In this document: positions 1 through 6,113 of the stretch, piece after piece | Position numbering within the stretch: position 1 is the stretch's first letter | Layout: each line of letters starts with the position of its first letter | DNA from: DTU089 sp002440045 | GTDB taxonomy: Bacteria > Bacillota > Clostridia > Oscillospirales > Acutalibacteraceae | Assembly (NCBI GenBank): GCA_937885695.1 | Contig: CALABP010000077.1 | Location: 1-6,199, forward strand | Direction: 5' to 3' | DNA length: 6,199 nt | Notes under the pieces: model-generated | Databases searched by the model: none | Told to the model about the DNA's origin: nothing | The model's input: the letters and a program-made list of their open reading frames with translations, nothing else | Made by a program: the position numbers and the translations under genes

Positions 1-2
1 AC

Positions 3-20
3 GGCTAAAAGCTAACAGCT
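3..20. repeat. Left heptamer repeat (partial array)
   Basis: A short run of the heptamer AGCTAAM (M is A or C) with a degenerate first copy: GGCTAAA at 3-9, AGCTAAC at 10-16, then AGCT at 17-20, where the array breaks into GC-rich hairpin sequence. The 17 bases at 4-20 (GCTAAAAGCTAACAGCT) recur exactly at 148-164, so the hairpin cassette lies between direct repeats. The array may extend beyond the window start. The function is unknown. Confidence 0.75.
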
Positions 21-132
21 CCGCGGCAACGCCGCGCCGGCCTCCTTTCGAAAGGAGGGGGACCGCCGCGAAGCGGTGATGGAGGATTCTTGAAACGCGA
101 AGCGTTTTAAAATCGTGCCGAAGGCACCCGAA
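21..132. repeat. Intergenic multi-hairpin cassette
   Basis: Five short inverted repeats are packed into about 105 bases. They are 22-27/31-36 (CGCGGC, loop AAC, GCCGCG); 41-58, a perfect 18-base palindrome CCTCCTTTCGAAAGGAGG; 64-69/73-78 (six pairs including one G-T, loop GAA); 93-98/102-107 (AAACGC, loop GAA, GCGTTT); and 115-119/123-127 (GTGCC, loop GAA, GGCAC). Three of the five share the same GAA triloop although their stems differ, which points to selection for structure rather than chance. The whole lies between heptamer arrays. It resembles the GC-rich hairpin-type repeats scattered between genes in many gut Firmicutes, and could be a non-autonomous mobile repeat, a transcribed structured RNA, or the 3' end of an upstream unit. 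There is no protein-coding potential: forward frames are short and stop-rich. Confidence 0.7.
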
Positions 133-167
133 AGCTAACAGCTAACAGCTAAAAGCTAACAGCTAAA
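133..167. repeat. Tandem heptamer array, five copies of AGCTAAM
   Basis: There are five uninterrupted copies of a 7-base unit, AGCTAA followed by C, C, A, C and A in successive copies. Each copy contains the self-complementary tetramer AGCT and a TAA triplet. Because seven is not a multiple of three, TAA falls in every forward frame across the array, so it closes translation from upstream in all three frames. Positions 148-164 repeat 4-20 exactly. The array ends only about 24 bases before the promoter-like -10 and 65 bases before the large gene's start codon. It may be a boundary repeat of the hairpin cassette; no function is known to me. Confidence 0.85.
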
Positions 168-196
168 AAGACAATCCCCGGAAGGGTTTATATAGA
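168..196 (+). promoter_or_regulatory. Possible weak promoter for the giant surface protein gene
   Basis: AAGACA at 168-173 matches four of six bases of the sigma-70/sigma-A -35 box. After a 17-base spacer, TATAGA at 191-196 gives a modest -10 box. A TAAAAT at 197-202 is a better -10 on its own but has no -35 at the right distance. The region is AT-rich and sits 35 to 65 bases upstream of the start codon, as expected. Both boxes are imperfect, so this is a suggestion only; transcription could also enter from upstream. Confidence 0.3.
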
Positions 197-218
197 TAAA
201 ATTTATTTAACATAAAAC

Positions 219-223
219 GGAGG
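219..223 (+). promoter_or_regulatory. Ribosome binding site of the giant surface protein gene
   Basis: GGAGG, followed by T, lies eight bases before the ATG at 232. This is a near-ideal Firmicutes Shine-Dalgarno, and it fixes this ATG as the start. The ATG also opens directly onto a signal peptide, which agrees. Confidence 0.9.
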
Positions 224-231
224 TAAACAAA

Positions 232-324
232 ATGAACAAAAGAAAACTTTTGTCTGCTTTGAGTGTGATATTGGTTTTCTGCCTGCTTTTGGGTGTGGGA
301 CCCATGGCATTGGAAGTCTCTGCG
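232..324 (+). other. Sec signal peptide (residues 1-31)
   Basis: A basic N-terminus (MNKRK) is followed by a hydrophobic core from about residue 6 to 23, then a polar region ending VSA-AE, which fits signal peptidase I cleavage after Ala31 (or after Ala32). Cys17 lies inside the core but is preceded by L-V-F, which does not fit a lipobox, so a lipoprotein is unlikely. Confidence 0.9.
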
Positions 325-3300
325 GCAGAAACGCTTGTTACACTTCCGGGCGGTCACTCGCAAACGCACACCGCGGGCGACTCTTTGGCAGACATACAGG
401 CGCAAAACGCACAGTGGTCTGTTCGCCAGTTCCTCAATCAGTGCGCAACGCCTCTTGACGGCTCAAACGGCAACCCCGACCTTTGCGTTCCGGGCCTTTC
501 TTCTACCGATAATATGATTCCTCAGGGTATGACATATTACCGCCAGAAGAACTGGGTGCTTGTTTCATCCTATTACAACGGCTCCGGCAAGTCGAGTGTC
601 GTTTACGCTATGAGCCTTGAAACAGGTAAGTTTGTGGCACAGTTCAACATTCTCAATAACGACGGCTCTGCCTGCACGGCTCACGTCGGCGGTATTGCGG
701 CGTCTGACCACAACCTTTATATTGCCGACAAAGACAACACAATAAGCTATGTTCCGCTTTCAGAGCTTGCCGTTGAAGAGGGTACTGTTAAAAACATTAC
801 CATTCAGGGCACCGTTGCTCTTCCCGAGCTTGGTTCTGCAAGCACAAGCTTCTGTAGTATTGATAACGGTATTCTTTGGACAGGTAACTTCTATCACACC
901 GATGGCGGCTACAACGTTCCTGCTAACAGCAAATATAAAAGCATGGTATTCGGCTATGCTTTGCAGGGCGGTACTTCCGAGACCGAGTGGAATGCGTTTA
1001 CAACAGGTGCTATTACAGGTACAGCTCCCTCAAACCCCAAGGCTTGCGCGGGCTATCCGTCATATTCAATCGCAATTCCCGATTCCATCACAAAGATTCA
1101 GTGCGCTGTTGTTTCTCACGGCAGAATCTATATGGGCACTTCTTACGGCAGAAGAAATGCCTGCGACCTTTATATTGCCGATGTTGATTTAACCAAAGAC
1201 GGCGACACGGATGTTACAATAGCAGGTCACGCAGAAAAGGCGCATCTTGTTTCAAACTACAAGACCTTCTCAAATCACCTCTATATGAACGAGGGTATGT
1301 TTATGCTTGACAACGAGCTTTACATACTCACAGAATCCGCCGCTTATAAGTACTACGGCGAATCAAACGTTAACAAATGCACCTATCCCACAGACGTTGT
1401 TTGGAAGCTTGACCCATATGCACTTGTCGGCGAAGTTGCTCCCGATGATTCCGGTACAACATCTTATTACCAGAGAGTAAACACCTGGGATGAGATTAAC
1501 GACGGCGACGAATACATCATTCTTTTCAAATCGTCGGCAAAAGCCGAAAACGGCAACCCGATTCTTTACACCCTTAACGCAAGGGGCGGTTACAACGACA
1601 CGGCTCTTCCCAGATACACTGCTCCCGCAGACGCTAAGCAGGATACAACCGGCGACACCATGGGTATGATTGGTAAGGCAATTACCGAATACACCTTCAC
1701 AAACGGCGACAGAAAGCTTGTTCTTAACAACGCCGACGATGATGTTGAGTCAATTCGCTGGTCAATCGAAAAAACAGGTACAGGCAACGGCGTCCGCATT
1801 ACCTCTAAGGACAGCTATTTCAGCAACGCGCCTTACCTTTATTACGGCTCACGTCTTATCTATATGACGATAGGCGCAAACAGCCAGTTTGAAAGAGTTT
1901 ACCTTACAAGCGAAAACGAAGCCAACGGTACATTCAAGCTTTATTACAACGGCAAAGGCGGCAAGTATTGGATGTTCTGCAACGACGGCACAATCGACGG
2001 TGCAATGGCTAACTACACCGCCACCTATGCAAAGAACTCTAACGAGCGCAGCTACAAATGCGTTTATGACGGCTGCAGCGAGGTCCCCGGCACATTCCAT
2101 ATGGACGGCGGCTTTAATATCGGGCAGGCCGACACCGGCAACATGGTCGGCGGTACAAACAAGGGTCAGGCGGTTGCGGACTCTTACGGTTACTTCAATA
2201 TATATAAACGTATTGTAAAAACCACCGCCACACAGGGTAAGTCAAACCTTTTCACAGGCAAAAAGGCTTATGCTTCGGCAGACGGCACATATACAATTGA
2301 CCTTGAAGCATATGCTACCGGTCAAACACAGTCCGCTATCTCCGACAAGGGCGTTCCGCTTGATGTTGTTATGGTTGTTGACCTTTCGGCTTCAATGTCA
2401 AACGCTAACAACAACCAGGACTGCATAAATTACGATAAAAACTACCGTATCAGCTATGACAGCTATGCCGATAAATATTACAAGCTCGGCGATACTTATT
2501 ATAAGATAGAGCGCGGCTCTTATCAGACTCAGGAATACGTTGCACATAACGGAGATATTTCACGTGACGGATTAAAGGATGCGAAGACAACTTGGTATTA
2601 TCTGTTCGATGGCGAGTATTGCGCGCTTAGTTATACATATTACCGTCAAAATGACTCTTGGACAAAGAGCTATGATACCGCGGTAATAAGTCTCCAGCAT
2701 AACGGTAACTACTATGCGCTTTATAACACCGGCACAGACTGTAACTGCAGCAACAAGGGTACTTCTGCACACGAGGCAGCGCACCTTATAGGCACCTCAA
2801 TGCCCGACAGAAAAACGGGCCACGATGATTTCCGCAATTCTGCAAATACTTATTATAACTGCTATAAATCAAGCAGTTCCAAACCCAACTATACCGGCGT
2901 TTATTACACATACGACACCATTACCCACTATTATCTCTACTTTGTTGCTAACGGTGTAACCTATTATCTCGACGCAAACGGCACAACAACAGAAAGACCT
3001 TCAAAGTACACCACATCGAGCGAATACAGTTACACAGGCGCTTATTACACAAAAACAAACGTTACACGTCTTACGGCAACCCTCAAGGCTATGGAGGAAT
3101 TTATTGACGACCTCAGGGTTGACGCAGGCAGATATGACGTTGACCACAGAATGGCAATTGTTGAGTTCGGTAACGACGACGTTGACGCAAAGCCCGATGT
3201 CGGCGGAACGGACTGGAACAGAACCGGCGTATGGCAAAAGACAAACGCTTCAACCGGCGACGGCTCGTTTACACAGCAGAATTCTGCTACAATAAGCGAT

Positions 3301-6096
3301 GATGTTTATGCAAGTGCGCTTTATTCGGCTTCTGACGCGACTCTTAATAAAGCCATTACAACAATGGATGGCCAGCGTAACGGCAGCGTTTGCGCGGCGC
3401 CCAACCACGGTATGACTATGGCGTACAATATTCTTGCTAAATCGGGTTCTGTTGAAGAATACAGAAACGGCACAAGAAAAGCCATTGTAGTATTCGTTTC
3501 TGACGGTGTTCCCGGCAACCCGTCGTCAACAAAGGGTGCTTCAACAAAGCTTAACATTTCAAAAGCATATGCCAACGGTGCTATTCAAAATGCCAAAATG
3601 ATAAAAGACCTTGGCTATGCCGATATTTACAGCATTTATATAGGCACCGAAAGTATGGATAACTTTGACGTTAACGCCTATATGGAGGGTGTTTCGTCAA
3701 ACTATCCGAGTGCAACGGGTTACCCCGGATATAACTATACCGTTAACGAGGTTAACTACACAGGCGAGCTTGGCACGAGAAGCGAAGAACCTCACTACTA
3801 CAAGAGCATTACTTCGGGCGGCGACCTTTCAAAGCTTCTCGAAAGCATCTCTTATGAAGCAATCGCTTCGGGCACGGCTGTTCAGCTTAACAGAAATGCT
3901 GTTCTTAAAGACGTGCTTTCCGACAGCTTCTCGTTCCCGTCAGACCTTTCGCAGGTCAAGGTTACGCTTCAGACTCAGGAGCTTTCCTACAACGCCGCAA
4001 ACAAGCTTGTTGAAGGCGCAATTACAGACGCTCCCGAAGGCATCACCTATTCAATAAGCGGCAACGAGGTCAACGTAACGGGTTTTGATTATACGCTAAA
4101 CTACGTTGCACCCGACCACCCCGGCAAACGCCTTCTTGTTAAGATTGAGGGCATAATACCCAACAGCGACATCAGCGGTTATAATGTTAACACAAACGAT
4201 AACGAACGCTCGGGCATTTATGAGCGTGAGGACGCAACCGTTCCTGCAGAGAGCCTTGCAGCGGCAGACGTTAAAAAGCTTCTTCCCGCGCCCGAAACGG
4301 ATGTTCCCGTTTATAACTATGTTTTCGACTTCGGTTCAACAATGCCCATAACGGCGCTTGCAAACGAGCTTATTGCTGTTACAACAGCTCCTCAGAAGCT
4401 TGATTCTTCAAACTATCCGTTAAGCGTTTATAACGACCGCGGCGGCGAAGCACAGATTCTTCCCGAGAACAACGCCGTTAACCTTACCATGGGTCTTGAA
4501 GAATCCTATATCTATTGCTTTGCTAAAACTCACGAAGACGGCGTTTATCAGTGGATAAGAGCAAACCTTATACCCGCTTCAAACGTTTATTACGAAGAGT
4601 CCTCGTTTGCACCGACAGGCGACGAGACCTCGTGGACATTTGACGGCAACGCAACATCAGCTTATCAGGATGTTTCAAACGGAAACGACCTTTACGGCTT
4701 TGACTCATCCTATAACAACAACAGCGGCGCAGACTTCTCGGGCGGCTCGGCTCTTAAAGCCACGGTTGACTCAACCAACAAGTTCACCGACAAGCTTTCG
4801 TTCGCTTTCAACGGCAACAGCTTCGACCTTATTTCGGCTTGCGGACCTACAACAGGCGTTCTTGCAGTTAAGGTTTACAACAAAGAAATGAGAACGACTA
4901 AAATGTTTGTTGTTGACACATACTATACCGACACCGACTATCTCATCAACGGCCTTGCACATCAGGTTCCCGTTATGACCTTCTCGGGCGACTACGGCAC
5001 ATATATCGTAGAGATTTCGGGTCTTTATCTCAACAGCGCCGGCGCTGTCAAAAACGCGGCGGCTAAGGCTAAGGCGGCAAGGTATCTTGCAGTTGCACCG
5101 AATGCTGTTAACAACATTGACGATGAAATCACCTCGGCTCTTAAAGAGCTTGGCTATGATGAGTTTAACGCTTCAAACGTTGAAAAGGTTTGGATGGATG
5201 ACAACTCAATCCTTAACGGCGGCACAGGCAGTGCAAAGCCGGCTGTAAGAAGAGCAAGAGCTGCAAGCGGCGTTGCAACCTATGCAAACGACGTAACGCT
5301 TACAACTTATGTTGACGCAGTTCGTATCTACAAGCCCTTAGGACCCACAGACTCTGAAGCATATGCCGACGGCGAAAAGAACGCAACATACATCAACGTT
5401 CTTAATAACCTCAAGTCAGGCAGCGGCATCTCGGGCGCAACAAGCGACGGTTACTTCGCTTATGTTGAGGGCAAGAACTACGAAAGCCTTGACTTTGCTA
5501 ATTACAACAACTACAAGTTCGGCGGTCCTCACAACGAGATTTATCTCAGCCCCGTTTCGGACGGTGATGTAAGCGGTCTTACCTTTAAGCTCTCGGATTT
5601 TGACAGAACAAAATCTCAGGTAATGCTTTCAATGCGCTACGTTCTTAAAAACGGCAACGCCGACGGCGCAACCTGCAAGATTAACGGCAACATTGTTACA
5701 ATCAGCTCCGCAACCGAAATGTATTACGATATTTCGCAGTACATTGCAGACGACGGTACTGTAACAATTCAGAACCTCGGCGGAAACCTTCTTGCTATCG
5801 GCTATCTTAAACTTGCCGATGCAAAGCTCGGTGTTGACGATTCGCTTGCAAAGCCCATCGACCTTATGTCGCTTGACGGCGTTGAGTCGGATATTCTTGC
5901 AAGATTCAAGACCGTTGAAGACTCTAATGAAGATGAGACCGACGATATTGACAGACCTCTCGGTATAATCCCGCTCGGCGTAGATAACGGCGATGGCGGC
6001 GACAGCGGTATGGACTTTAGCTTCTTAGACAGCGTTGTCGGAATACTCAACAAATTTATCGAGCTTATTTTGAACCTTTCAAAGGTTTCGTGGTAA
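232..6096 (+). CDS. Giant secreted multi-domain vWA surface protein (propeller + vWA + beta-sandwich modules)
   Basis: A 1954-residue exported protein, probably a cell-surface adhesin or binding scaffold. Visible parts in order: signal peptide (1-31, VSA before the cut); propeller-like domain (about 50-400); beta-rich module opening with YYQRVNTWDEI (about 412-665); lead-in strand YTIDLEAYATG; vWA domain (about 706-1214) with DLSAS at 717-721 and FVSDG at 1088-1092; a post-vWA beta domain with VTGFDYTLNYV (about 1215-1345); a beta module ending near SNVYYEESSF; beta-sandwich modules (about 1460-1702 and 1703-1865) containing VDAVRIYKP and TEMYYDISQY; an acidic and Gly/Asp linker; and a hydrophobic C-terminal helix ending in Trp. 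The vWA domain carries about 220 extra Tyr-rich residues directly after its metal-site motif. I see no sortase motif, SLH, CWB2 or dockerin. Similar modular vWA proteins are known from Oscillospiraceae and Lachnospiraceae, where function is mostly untested. The ORF is intact, with no frameshift. The ligand is unknown, and enzymatic activity is not established. Confidence 0.85.
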   Translation: MNKRKLLSALSVILVFCLLLGVGPMALEVSAAETLVTLPGGHSQTHTAGDSLADIQAQNAQWSVRQFLNQCATPLDGSNGNPDLCVPGLSSTDNMIPQGMTYYRQKNWVLVSSYYNGSGKSSVVYAMSLETGKFVAQFNILNNDGSACTAHVGGIAASDHNLYIADKDNTISYVPLSELAVEEGTVKNITIQGTVALPELGSASTSFCSIDNGILWTGNFYHTDGGYNVPANSKYKSMVFGYALQGGTSETEWNAFTTGAITGTAPSNPKACAGYPSYSIAIPDSITKIQCAVVSHGRIYMGTSYGRRNACDLYIADVDLTKDGDTDVTIAGHAEKAHLVSNYKTFSNHLYMNEGMFMLDNELYILTESAAYKYYGESNVNKCTYPTDVVWKLDPYALVGEVAPDDSGTTSYYQRVNTWDEINDGDEYIILFKSSAKAENGNPILYTLNARGGYNDTALPRYTAPADAKQDTTGDTMGMIGKAITEYTFTNGDRKLVLNNADDDVESIRWSIEKTGTGNGVRITSKDSYFSNAPYLYYGSRLIYMTIGANSQFERVYLTSENEANGTFKLYYNGKGGKYWMFCNDGTIDGAMANYTATYAKNSNERSYKCVYDGCSEVPGTFHMDGGFNIGQADTGNMVGGTNKGQAVADSYGYFNIYKRIVKTTATQGKSNLFTGKKAYASADGTYTIDLEAYATGQTQSAISDKGVPLDVVMVVDLSASMSNANNNQDCINYDKNYRISYDSYADKYYKLGDTYYKIERGSYQTQEYVAHNGDISRDGLKDAKTTWYYLFDGEYCALSYTYYRQNDSWTKSYDTAVISLQHNGNYYALYNTGTDCNCSNKGTSAHEAAHLIGTSMPDRKTGHDDFRNSANTYYNCYKSSSSKPNYTGVYYTYDTITHYYLYFVANGVTYYLDANGTTTERPSKYTTSSEYSYTGAYYTKTNVTRLTATLKAMEEFIDDLRVDAGRYDVDHRMAIVEFGNDDVDAKPDVGGTDWNRTGVWQKTNASTGDGSFTQQNSATISDDVYASALYSASDATLNKAITTMDGQRNGSVCAAPNHGMTMAYNILAKSGSVEEYRNGTRKAIVVFVSDGVPGNPSSTKGASTKLNISKAYANGAIQNAKMIKDLGYADIYSIYIGTESMDNFDVNAYMEGVSSNYPSATGYPGYNYTVNEVNYTGELGTRSEEPHYYKSITSGGDLSKLLESISYEAIASGTAVQLNRNAVLKDVLSDSFSFPSDLSQVKVTLQTQELSYNAANKLVEGAITDAPEGITYSISGNEVNVTGFDYTLNYVAPDHPGKRLLVKIEGIIPNSDISGYNVNTNDNERSGIYEREDATVPAESLAAADVKKLLPAPETDVPVYNYVFDFGSTMPITALANELIAVTTAPQKLDSSNYPLSVYNDRGGEAQILPENNAVNLTMGLEESYIYCFAKTHEDGVYQWIRANLIPASNVYYEESSFAPTGDETSWTFDGNATSAYQDVSNGNDLYGFDSSYNNNSGADFSGGSALKATVDSTNKFTDKLSFAFNGNSFDLISACGPTTGVLAVKVYNKEMRTTKMFVVDTYYTDTDYLINGLAHQVPVMTFSGDYGTYIVEISGLYLNSAGAVKNAAAKAKAARYLAVAPNAVNNIDDEITSALKELGYDEFNASNVEKVWMDDNSILNGGTGSAKPAVRRARAASGVATYANDVTLTTYVDAVRIYKPLGPTDSEAYADGEKNATYINVLNNLKSGSGISGATSDGYFAYVEGKNYESLDFANYNNYKFGGPHNEIYLSPVSDGDVSGLTFKLSDFDRTKSQVMLSMRYVLKNGNADGATCKINGNIVTISSATEMYYDISQYIADDGTVTIQNLGGNLLAIGYLKLADAKLGVDDSLAKPIDLMSLDGVESDILARFKTVEDSNEDETDDIDRPLGIIPLGVDNGDGGDSGMDFSFLDSVVGILNKFIELILNLSKVSW
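379..1431 (+). other. Beta-propeller-like domain (about residues 50-400)
   Basis: The segment has repeated strand-turn patterns typical of a propeller: VPGLSSTDNMIPQGMTYY (86-103), AHVGGIAAS (150-158), LYIAD (162-166 and again 313-317), SYGRR (304-308), and an EG...LYILTESAAYKYY block (354-375). The PQG, H-x-GG, SYGR and EG...ES-A motifs recall a group of secreted propeller-type proteins in actinobacteria and Firmicutes whose function I do not know. The fold assignment is by motif recognition, not a profile search. No catalytic set is evident. Confidence 0.5.
1441..2226 (+). other. Beta-rich module between propeller and vWA (about residues 404-665)
   Basis: It begins with a strand-like YYQRVNTWDEINDGDEYIIL block and continues with alternating aromatic and polar stretches (YLYYGSRLIYM, FKLYYNGKGGKYWMFC). 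The opening resembles the 'x-x-W-D-E-I-x-D-G-x-x-Y-I-I' segments found in large clostridial surface proteins, often in trefoil-like modules. I cannot name a family with confidence. It links the propeller to the lead-in strand of the vWA domain. Confidence 0.4.
2347..3873 (+). other. vWA domain with long insertion (about residues 706-1214)
   Basis: The first strand and metal-site motif read LDVVMVVDLSAS, giving D717, S719 and S721 of the DxSxS MIDAS signature. After about 220 inserted residues the fold resumes with helix RLTATLKAMEEFIDDLR (946-962), strand MAIVEFGND, helix HGMTMAYNIL, and the strand VVFVSDG, whose D1091 is the usual third MIDAS element. It closes with GGDLSKLLESI (about 1196-1206). 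The expected Thr of the second MIDAS loop aligns with Ala1055 in my hand alignment. vWA domains usually bind protein ligands through the metal; here the role is inferred to be adhesion. Confidence 0.85.
2401..3060 (+). other. Tyrosine-rich insertion within the vWA domain (residues 724-943)
   Basis: About 37 of 220 residues are Tyr by hand count, many as YY pairs, with five Cys. Short hairpin-like units recur: GDTYYKI, DGEYCAL, NGNYYAL and NGVTYYL. YTGVYYTYDTIT (887-898) and YTGAYYTKTNVT (934-945) are near-copies. HEAAH occurs at 847-851. The insertion sits where the loop after DxSxS normally leads straight into the first helix, so it projects from the ligand-binding face. My recollection is that Tyr-rich inserts occur at this place in some other clostridial vWA proteins, but I cannot verify it here. 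Confidence 0.75.
3874..4266 (+). other. Post-vWA beta domain (about residues 1215-1345)
   Basis: The block begins after the vWA C-terminal helix with LNRNAVLKDVLSDSFSF and continues through VTGFDYTLNYV (1282-1292) and GKRLLVKIEGIIP. This layout (V-L-K-D-x-L-S-D-x-F ... V-x-G-F-D-Y-x-x-N-Y-V ... GK-x-L-V-V-x-I) is what commonly follows vWA domains in clostridial pilin-like and Cna-type adhesins, where it forms an Ig-like sandwich. Whether an isopeptide bond forms here cannot be told from sequence alone. Confidence 0.55.
4609..5826 (+). other. C-terminal beta-sandwich modules (about residues 1460-1865)
   Basis: One module runs from the TGDETSWTFDG region through LYGFDSSYNNNSGADFSGGS and LSFAFNGNSFDLIS to VDAVRIYKP (1694-1702). 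It looks like a jelly-roll, galactose-binding-like module. An Ala/Lys-rich stretch at about 1600-1690 appears inserted before its last strand. The next part (about 1703-1865) contains YKFGGPHNEIYL, LSMRYVLKNGN and TEMYYDISQY and is another beta-rich module. Both are likely binding or spacer modules; carbohydrate binding is an inference. Confidence 0.5.
5941..6093 (+). other. Acidic linker and C-terminal hydrophobic helix (residues 1904-1954)
   Basis: An acidic stretch (EDSNEDETDDIDR, ending about 1908) and a Gly/Asp linker (DNGDGGDSG) are followed by a 24-residue helix-prone tail from Phe1931, with V, I, L and F spaced among few charges, ending KVSW. No positively charged cluster follows as in a sortase signal, and there is no LPXTG. 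Comparable short hydrophobic or amphipathic C-terminal helices end many large exported clostridial proteins; the tail could associate with the membrane or mediate assembly. Confidence 0.5.
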
Positions 6097-6113
6097 TCAA
6101 CGGTTTGGATTTT

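Noticed and set aside
79..93. Tiny leader-peptide-like ORF (ATG GAG GAT TCT TGA) after an AAAGGAGG
   Set aside because: The Shine-Dalgarno-like bases end 20 bases before the ATG, too far, and are tied up in a palindrome; four codons with no regulatory signature are not credible.
93..108. Possible intrinsic terminator (hairpin AAACGC-GAA-GCGTTT with T's)
   Set aside because: The T's are part of the stem rather than a following U-tract, and the stem is short and AT-rich at its base.
1..167. CRISPR array
   Set aside because: The repeats are seven-base tandem units without spacers, and the hairpins are not regularly spaced copies of one repeat.
280..282. Lipoprotein cysteine (Cys17) in the signal peptide
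   Set aside because: The residues before it (L-V-F) do not fit a lipobox, and a good signal peptidase I site follows at 29-31.
163..405. Minus-strand ORF of 80 codons overlapping the leader and the start of the giant gene
   Set aside because: It lies mostly antisense to the signal peptide and early coding region, has no convincing ribosome binding site, and its product is Arg/Cys-rich, as expected of a shadow frame.
749..1192. Plus-strand ORF of 147 codons in another frame within the propeller region
   Set aside because: It is wholly inside the intact 1954-codon frame and its product is low-complexity (rich in Leu, Ala, Thr and Phe). A typical out-of-frame shadow of a codon-biased gene.
3665..4057. 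Plus-strand ORF of 130 codons rich in Arg, Thr and Ser
   Set aside because: Shadow frame inside the giant gene, with no ribosome binding site, and its composition reflects the codon bias of the true frame.
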